Assembly: GCA_014360985.1 (NCBI GenBank)
Contig: JACIWK010000001.1
Span: 1 to 64,000, forward strand
Length of the DNA: 64,000 bases
Reading direction: 5' to 3'
DNA from: Candidatus Bipolaricaulota bacterium
GTDB lineage: Bacteria; Bipolaricaulota; Bipolaricaulia; Bipolaricaulales; Bipolaricaulaceae
Part shown: piece after piece, positions 60,482 to 64,000 of the stretch
How positions within the stretch are numbered: the first letter of the stretch is position 1
How the letters are laid out: each line of letters begins with the position of its first letter
The notes under the pieces: generated by a model
Told to the model about the DNA's origin: nothing
Databases searched by the model: none
What the model saw: only the letters and a program-made list of their open reading frames with translations
Program-made: the position numbers and the translations under genes

Positions 60482-61161
60482 TACCGGCGGCGGTTGGAGA
60501 TGAGGAGCATGGACAGAAGCTGCAGCGCCGCCATCGCCGCCGCGGCGACGTAGGTCAGAGCAGCGGCGGTCAGCACCCGCTTCACGCCGCCCAGCTCCTC
60601 CCGGGTCACGATTCCCCCCGCGCTCAACGCCGCCACGGCCCGCCGCGAGGCGTTGAACTCGACGGGCAAGGTCACGAGGGTGAAGAACACCGCCGCGGCG
60701 AACAGGAGAATCCCGACGTTGATCAGCACGTCCGACTGGAAGAACAACCCGACGAAGAACAGCGGGAACGCAAGCTGGCTGCCGAAGCTCGCCACGGGAA
60801 CGATCGTCGAGCGCAGGGCGAGGGGGGCGTAGCCGCGGGCGTGCTGGATGGCGTGCCCGGCCTCGTGGGCCGCCACCCCCACCGCGGCCACGGAGTTCGA
60901 ACCCGGCGCGGACAGGCGCAGGGCCTTCGTGCGCGGGTCGTAGTGGTCGCCCAGCGGCCGGTTTGTCCCTTCGATCGTGACTCCGCTCACGCCGGCCTCA
61001 GCCAGGATCACCTCCGCGGCCCGCGCCGCGGTGATTCGCCGCTCGATCGGCACGTGCAGGTACTTGGCGTACGTGCTCCGCACCTTGTACTGGGCGTAGA
61101 TCGCCAGGATCAGCGCTGGCAGAAGCACGATCAGCGTCTCAGGGTAGAACAGCCAGAACAT
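60481..61161 (-). CDS. Membrane zinc metallopeptidase (YugP-like)
   Basis: The 226-residue protein has an N-terminal helix (YPETLIVLLPALILAIYAQY), then the zinc motif HEAGHAIQHA near residue 98 (VGVAAHEAGHA). Two or more transmembrane helices follow (FPLFFVGLFFQ, then LINVGILLFAAAVFFTLVTLPVEFNASRRA with the conserved Glu-Phe-(x)-Ala-Ser region near residues 147-176) and a last helix at the C-terminus. This pattern matches the neutral zinc metallopeptidase family that includes B. subtilis YugP. The substrate is unknown. AAGGAGG precedes the ATG. It lies just behind the RNase P RNA gene and leads the rpe-ribD unit. Confidence 0.9.
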   Translation of the reverse strand: MFWLFYPETLIVLLPALILAIYAQYKVRSTYAKYLHVPIERRITAARAAEVILAEAGVSGVTIEGTNRPLGDHYDPRTKALRLSAPGSNSVAAVGVAAHEAGHAIQHARGYAPLALRSTIVPVASFGSQLAFPLFFVGLFFQSDVLINVGILLFAAAVFFTLVTLPVEFNASRRAVAALSAGGIVTREELGGVKRVLTAAALTYVAAAAMAALQLLSMLLISNRRR

Positions 61162-61197
61162 CCGTACACCTCCTTGAAAACCTCGTGATTGTAGCCT

Positions 61198-61570
61198 GGG
61201 TGAGGGAGAGGGCCGTAGGCCGGATTCTGTCGTGGGGGGCCATTCATCTATGCGGCCTACCCGGAGGCATCGGGCGGGCCACCCTCAACCGCCTCCCTAT
61301 TTGGCCTTGCTCCGGCTGGGGTTTACCGTGCCCGGGGTCCTCGCGGCCCCGGCGGTGGGCTCTTACCCCACCGTTTCACCCTTGCCCGCACCCCCCTCAC
61401 CCTACCCCCTCCCCAAGGGGAGAGGGGCTTGAGAAAGGGCCGTTGGCGGTCTGTTCTCTGTGGCACTTTCCAGGGGTCGCCCCCTCTCGGGTTGCCCCGA
61501 GCAGCCTGCCCGGCGGAGTCCGGACCTTCCTCAGGGTTTCCCCCGCGGCCCCCTGGCCGTCTCCCTACCG
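61198..61570 (-). ncRNA. rnpB: RNase P RNA
   Basis: The catalytic RNA trims the 5' ends of tRNA precursors. On the minus strand the conserved core appears in order: GAGGAAGGTCCGGACTCC near the 5' end (CR-I), ACAGAGAACAGACCGCC (CR-II region), GGTAAGAGCCCACCG, GGTAAACCCCAGCC followed by GGAGCAAGGCCAAATAGG, and ATGAATGGCC with ACGACAGAATCCGGCC at the 3' side. The terminal helix P1 pairs GGTAGGGAGA near 61560-61569 with TCTCCCTCACC near 61199-61209. A long GC hairpin (about 61400-61435, CCCTCTCCCC/GGGGAGGGGG) extends one peripheral arm. Type A is likely. Ends are estimated from P1. Confidence 0.95.
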
Positions 61571-62284
61571 CAGGCCAGCCCTCGTGAACCGGCACCGAGG
61601 GCACACCCACAGTATACCCCGAAACGAGGACCGACGGCGGAGGGGCCGCAGACAGTGAGGACAGAGGAAGATCCGTCCCGCGACGAGGATCCCGACGGCG
61701 GTTGCCACCCCAAGGAGGGCGTACGCCCACCCCCACGATCGTCGCCCCTCCGAGGCGGGGACCCGCTCCGAGGAGAGGAGCTCCAACAGCCCCGCGGCGA
61801 GGTTCACCACCGCCACTCCCGGCTGGGCACGGTTCGCTGTGACCCTCGCCCCCGCGAGGAGCTCCTCCCACTCCGGGTGGGAGAGGAGGGAGGCCGCCCC
61901 TGCCCCGGCTTGGGCCGCGACCTGCCACCTCCGATCCTCACCCCGCAAGAACACGACGAGGAGCGCATCGGCGGGAAGTCCCCACGCCGAGAAGATCGCC
62001 CCGGCATAGGTCGCGGGGTCCCCAAATGGATCGTGCCAACTCGCGAGGTACACGAGCGACACCCCCCGTTCCTTCAGAAACCAGATGAGGTCATCCAGCC
62101 GCTCGCGGTCCGCCCGCGGCAGGGTCTGGCCGTAGTCGTTGATCGCGCCGACCTGCTCGGGAAGGGGCGGGGCGGCAGCTAGGACGGTGGCAAGTAGAGG
62201 AACCGCGAACAGTGCTCGCAGGTCACGACCTCCCGATCGGCCTTCACCTTCTCCACCGTGGTCTCGACGAGGCGGAGGTGACAT
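61565..62284 (-). CDS. TPM-domain membrane protein with C-terminal zinc ribbon
   Basis: The frame gives 239 residues. A hydrophobic segment (ALFAVPLLATVLAAAPP, about residues 24-40) looks like a signal peptide or anchor. A TPM domain follows (about 45-155, GAINDYGQTLPRADRERLDDLI and ALLVVFLRGEDRRWQVAAQAG). A transmembrane helix (WAYALLGVATAVGILVAG) and a C-terminal CPHC...CPRC zinc ribbon follow, the latter cytoplasmic if the TPM part is outside. TPM proteins have been linked to photosystem repair in plants and to phosphatase-like activity. The true start is unclear: the ATG at 62284 lies 106 bases inside the upstream gene and adds 22 polar residues before the hydrophobic part. The stop lies at the 5' edge of rnpB. 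Confidence 0.75.
   Translation of the reverse strand: MSPPPRRDHGGEGEGRSGGRDLRALFAVPLLATVLAAAPPLPEQVGAINDYGQTLPRADRERLDDLIWFLKERGVSLVYLASWHDPFGDPATYAGAIFSAWGLPADALLVVFLRGEDRRWQVAAQAGAGAASLLSHPEWEELLAGARVTANRAQPGVAVVNLAAGLLELLSSERVPASEGRRSWGWAYALLGVATAVGILVAGRIFLCPHCLRPLRRRSSFRGILWVCPRCRFTRAGLR
61611..61616 (-). promoter_or_regulatory. -10 box for rnpB
   Basis: TATACT on the minus strand (61616-61611) would start transcription near 61604, about 35 bases before the mature RNA. It lies within the end of the TPM gene. No convincing -35 is seen. Confidence 0.4.
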
Positions 62285-62886
62285 CCCCCACAGACCCCGC
62301 CCACCACCGGCACCACGGGGCTCCCCCCGCTCGCCAGGAGCCGCGCGTAGTGCCCACGGAGGCGGGCGGGAACGCGCTGGAAGAGCTCATCGCGCTTGAG
62401 GCGAAGGGCATCCTGTTCCGCCCGGATCTCGGCCCGTCGCCGGGCGAGCGCGGCCAGGTCCTCCTCCAACCGCCCGCGACGTTTCTCGTGGGCGACCTCC
62501 TCCTCCCGCAGCTTCCCCTCATCCGCCTCCGCCTCCGCCATCAGCTGGAGCGCTTCATCGGCCAGCTCGTCCAGGCGCCCACGCAGGAAGGTCACCTGCT
62601 CCCGCAGGTATTCCATCTCTTTGTAGGGGATGATGTCGTGGTCGAGCTTGTGCTGGTAAGTGCGGATCTTCTCGTCCGTATCGTCGGCCTCCCTCGACTT
62701 GGCGAGCGCGGAGTGGCGGAGGGCCTGATGGGCCTCCTGACGACGCATGAACCCCTCGTCCTCGGCGGCGAGGCGGTCGCGGAGGCGCTTCTCCTCCCGC
62801 TCGAGGTCGACCAGGCGCCCGTCGAGCGTGCGCAGGCCAGCATCGACCTCGGCGAGGGCGACGAGCTGAACCAGTGCCTCGTTCAT
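62179..62886 (-). CDS. Coiled-coil C4-type zinc-ribbon protein
   Basis: The 235-residue protein is a long coiled coil (about residues 5-170, heptads such as LDGRLVDLEREEKRLRDRLA and the Arg/Glu-rich KRRGRLEEDLAALARRRAEI). A short C-terminal zinc ribbon with CGGCHLRL and CEHCSRFLYL follows near 197-231. This is the layout of the CT398-like/zf-RING_7 family, proposed to bind nucleic acid or act with the exporter or ribosome machinery; its function is not established. The ATG overlaps the stop of the NIF3 gene (ATGA). The NIF3-zinc-ribbon pair is often seen together in bacteria. Confidence 0.88.
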   Translation of the reverse strand: MNEALVQLVALAEVDAGLRTLDGRLVDLEREEKRLRDRLAAEDEGFMRRQEAHQALRHSALAKSREADDTDEKIRTYQHKLDHDIIPYKEMEYLREQVTFLRGRLDELADEALQLMAEAEADEGKLREEEVAHEKRRGRLEEDLAALARRRAEIRAEQDALRLKRDELFQRVPARLRGHYARLLASGGSPVVPVVGGVCGGCHLRLVETTVEKVKADREVVTCEHCSRFLYLPPS

Positions 62887-63944
62887 CGTTCCACCACCAT
62901 CAACTCGGGAAACCGCTCCCGCAGGAGCCCCCCCATGTGGCCCACGAACGGTTGCTCCGTCTCCCGGTGCCCAACTGCGACCACGACGAGCCCGGATTCG
63001 GAGGCAGCCAACCCCTGGTGGTATCCGATCTCCCCGGTGAGGTAAAGCTCGGCGCCGGAAGCAAGGGCATTCTCCCAGAGGTCCCCCCCGCTCCCCCCGC
63101 ACAGGGCGACCCGGCGCACCTCCCGCTTGAGGTCCCCATACACGGCCCGCGGCTCGACCCCGCCCAACGCATCGCCGAACCGACGGACGACAGCGGACGC
63201 CGCGGCCGGGGCCGGGAGGTCTCCCACCCTTCCCAAGCCGTGAACAGGGGACGGGTTCTCCAGAGGGTACACGTCGTAGGCCACCTCCTCGTAGGGGTGG
63301 GACCCCTTCATCGCGGCGAGCACGGACGGGAGGCGCTCGGAGGGGACAACCGTCTCCAGCCGGACCTCGTCGGCCCGCTCCTCCTGCCCCACTTCCCCTA
63401 GGTAAGGACGCGCCCCTTCCCCCGGAAGGAACGTCCCGACCCCGCGGGAGCGGAACGAGCACCGGCTGTAGCGCCCGATCCCCCCTGCCCCGGCGGCGAA
63501 CAGGGCCTCCGCCACCCCCTCCTCGTGTCCGCAGGGCACGAACACGGCGAGCTTGACGAGCCTCCCCCGGGGGGAGAGGGGCCGCAGGGAAGCGAGGGAG
63601 AGGTACCGCGCCAGCACCTCGCCCATGCCCCCGCGGGCGATGTCGTAGGGGGTATGGACCGCGTAGCACGCCGCTCCCGCGGCGAGGAGGAGGCGCAGCT
63701 TCTCTCCGAGGGGTGTCCCCGGGAGGAGCCGGTCGAGGGGGCGGAACAAGAGCGGATGATGGGTCACGACGAGGTCCACGGCACCCAGGTCACGAGCGAG
63801 GTCGAGATCGAAGTCGAGGGCCACAACAACCCGTCGGCACGCCCGATCAAGCGGCCCGACCTGAAGCCCGGATCGATCCCAATCCTCGGCGAGCGCGGGC
63901 GGGAACAGCTCGTTGAGGAAGGCAACCACGTCCTGCCGATCCAT
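62883..63944 (-). CDS. NIF3-family dinuclear metal-centre protein
   Basis: The 353-residue protein matches the NIF3/YqfO family. The N-terminal half has VVAFLNELFPPALAEDWDRSGLQVG, given here as a span, and VTHHPLLFRP with two metal-binding His near residue 60. A YqfO-type insertion (about 130-240, with VFVPCGHEEGVAEALFAAGAG and GSHPYEEVAYDVYPL) follows, and the C-terminal half has VALCGGSGGDLW and LTGEIGYHQGL then VAVGHRETE with further ligands. The family has been called GTP cyclohydrolase type 2, but the role is unproven. The ATG at 63944 gives the usual N-terminus. It lacks a Shine-Dalgarno sequence; a promoter ends nine bases upstream. Confidence 0.92.
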   Translation of the reverse strand: MDRQDVVAFLNELFPPALAEDWDRSGLQVGPLDRACRRVVVALDFDLDLARDLGAVDLVVTHHPLLFRPLDRLLPGTPLGEKLRLLLAAGAACYAVHTPYDIARGGMGEVLARYLSLASLRPLSPRGRLVKLAVFVPCGHEEGVAEALFAAGAGGIGRYSRCSFRSRGVGTFLPGEGARPYLGEVGQEERADEVRLETVVPSERLPSVLAAMKGSHPYEEVAYDVYPLENPSPVHGLGRVGDLPAPAAASAVVRRFGDALGGVEPRAVYGDLKREVRRVALCGGSGGDLWENALASGAELYLTGEIGYHQGLAASESGLVVVAVGHRETEQPFVGHMGGLLRERFPELMVVER

Positions 63945-63953
63945 GTCAGCACG

Positions 63954-63983
63954 AGTGTAGCGATCCGCTCGCTTGCCGGGCAA
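63954..63983 (-). promoter_or_regulatory. Promoter for the NIF3 gene, near-leaderless
   Basis: On the minus strand TTGCCC (63983-63978) and TACACT (63959-63954) are 18 bases apart, and the start codon follows nine bases after the -10 box. The leader would be only a few bases. Confidence 0.5.
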
Positions 63984-64000
63984 GGAGCCGTGGCTACCAT

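Noticed and set aside
1-64000. CRISPR arrays, rRNA genes and prophage modules
   Set aside because: No regularly spaced direct repeats, no rRNA core sequences and no phage structural or integrase genes were seen in the window.

Overview
This is a GC-rich, gene-dense bacterial window with many GTG starts and mostly 1-4 base overlaps between genes. Omp85/BamA, a Skp-like protein, a LolA-like protein and a beta-barrel protein ending in Phe point to a diderm cell. Fhs, FolD, a formiminotransferase-type folate enzyme, an AMP-forming acetyl-CoA synthetase and an ADP-forming-type acetyl-CoA synthetase fused to a GNAT domain point to one-carbon and acetate metabolism. Together this fits an anaerobic, possibly thermophilic member of a deep lineage such as Bipolaricaulota (Acetothermia). 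That assignment is inference; no rRNA gene is present to test it.

Layout. 1-2.9 kb: the 3' end of an IS110 transposase, an inverted-repeat scar that cuts into a coiled-coil gene, and a Cys-rich secreted barrel protein with a clear promoter and terminator. 2.9-8.5 kb: a secreted subtilisin-like protease of about 1600 residues, preceded by a small gene that looks like a free copy of its propeptide region. 8.6-16.2 kb: housekeeping genes (ThiF/MoeB-like, family-4 UDG, tRNA-Gly, pgk, a LolA-like protein, a bifunctional-nuclease-family protein, smpB, prfA, rpiA). 16.3-25.2 kb: acetate/C1 block (acetyl-CoA synthetase-GNAT fusion, fhs divergent from folD, OFA-type transporter, acs). 25.4-27.4 kb: DUF502 membrane protein, FNR-like regulator and a hydrogenase maturation protease. 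27.8-30.1 kb: two secreted proteins of unknown function. 30.7-32.4 kb: nadE.

32.4-46.9 kb is one long minus-strand run, read yraN, comM, bamA, skp-like, ftcD, murD, ftsW, murG, murC, murB, ftsQ, ftsA, ftsZ. It joins outer-membrane assembly, peptidoglycan precursor synthesis and the divisome. 46.9-54.6 kb runs on the plus strand: an MTA/SAH deaminase-type amidohydrolase, rpsO, a polynucleotide phosphorylase with two S1 domains, an M16 peptidase, coaD, an M29 aminopeptidase and an SDR; a MATE exporter converges on it.

56.0-58.2 kb is a graveyard: two decayed transposases, an IS110-type end, a short truncated beta-propeller-type secreted protein and a frameshifted toxin-antitoxin pair. 58.2-64 kb holds a GNAT gene, then a minus-strand run of ribD, rpe, a membrane zinc peptidase, the RNase P RNA gene, a TPM-domain protein, a coiled-coil zinc-ribbon protein and a NIF3 protein.

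Two cross-cutting signals stand out. Many genes without a Shine-Dalgarno sequence carry a TAnnnT-like box 6-9 bases before the start codon, which suggests leaderless transcripts. A terminal motif of the type GGGTCAGGTCTTTACATTT recurs at six sites, and at two of them it abuts the same IS110-type end.
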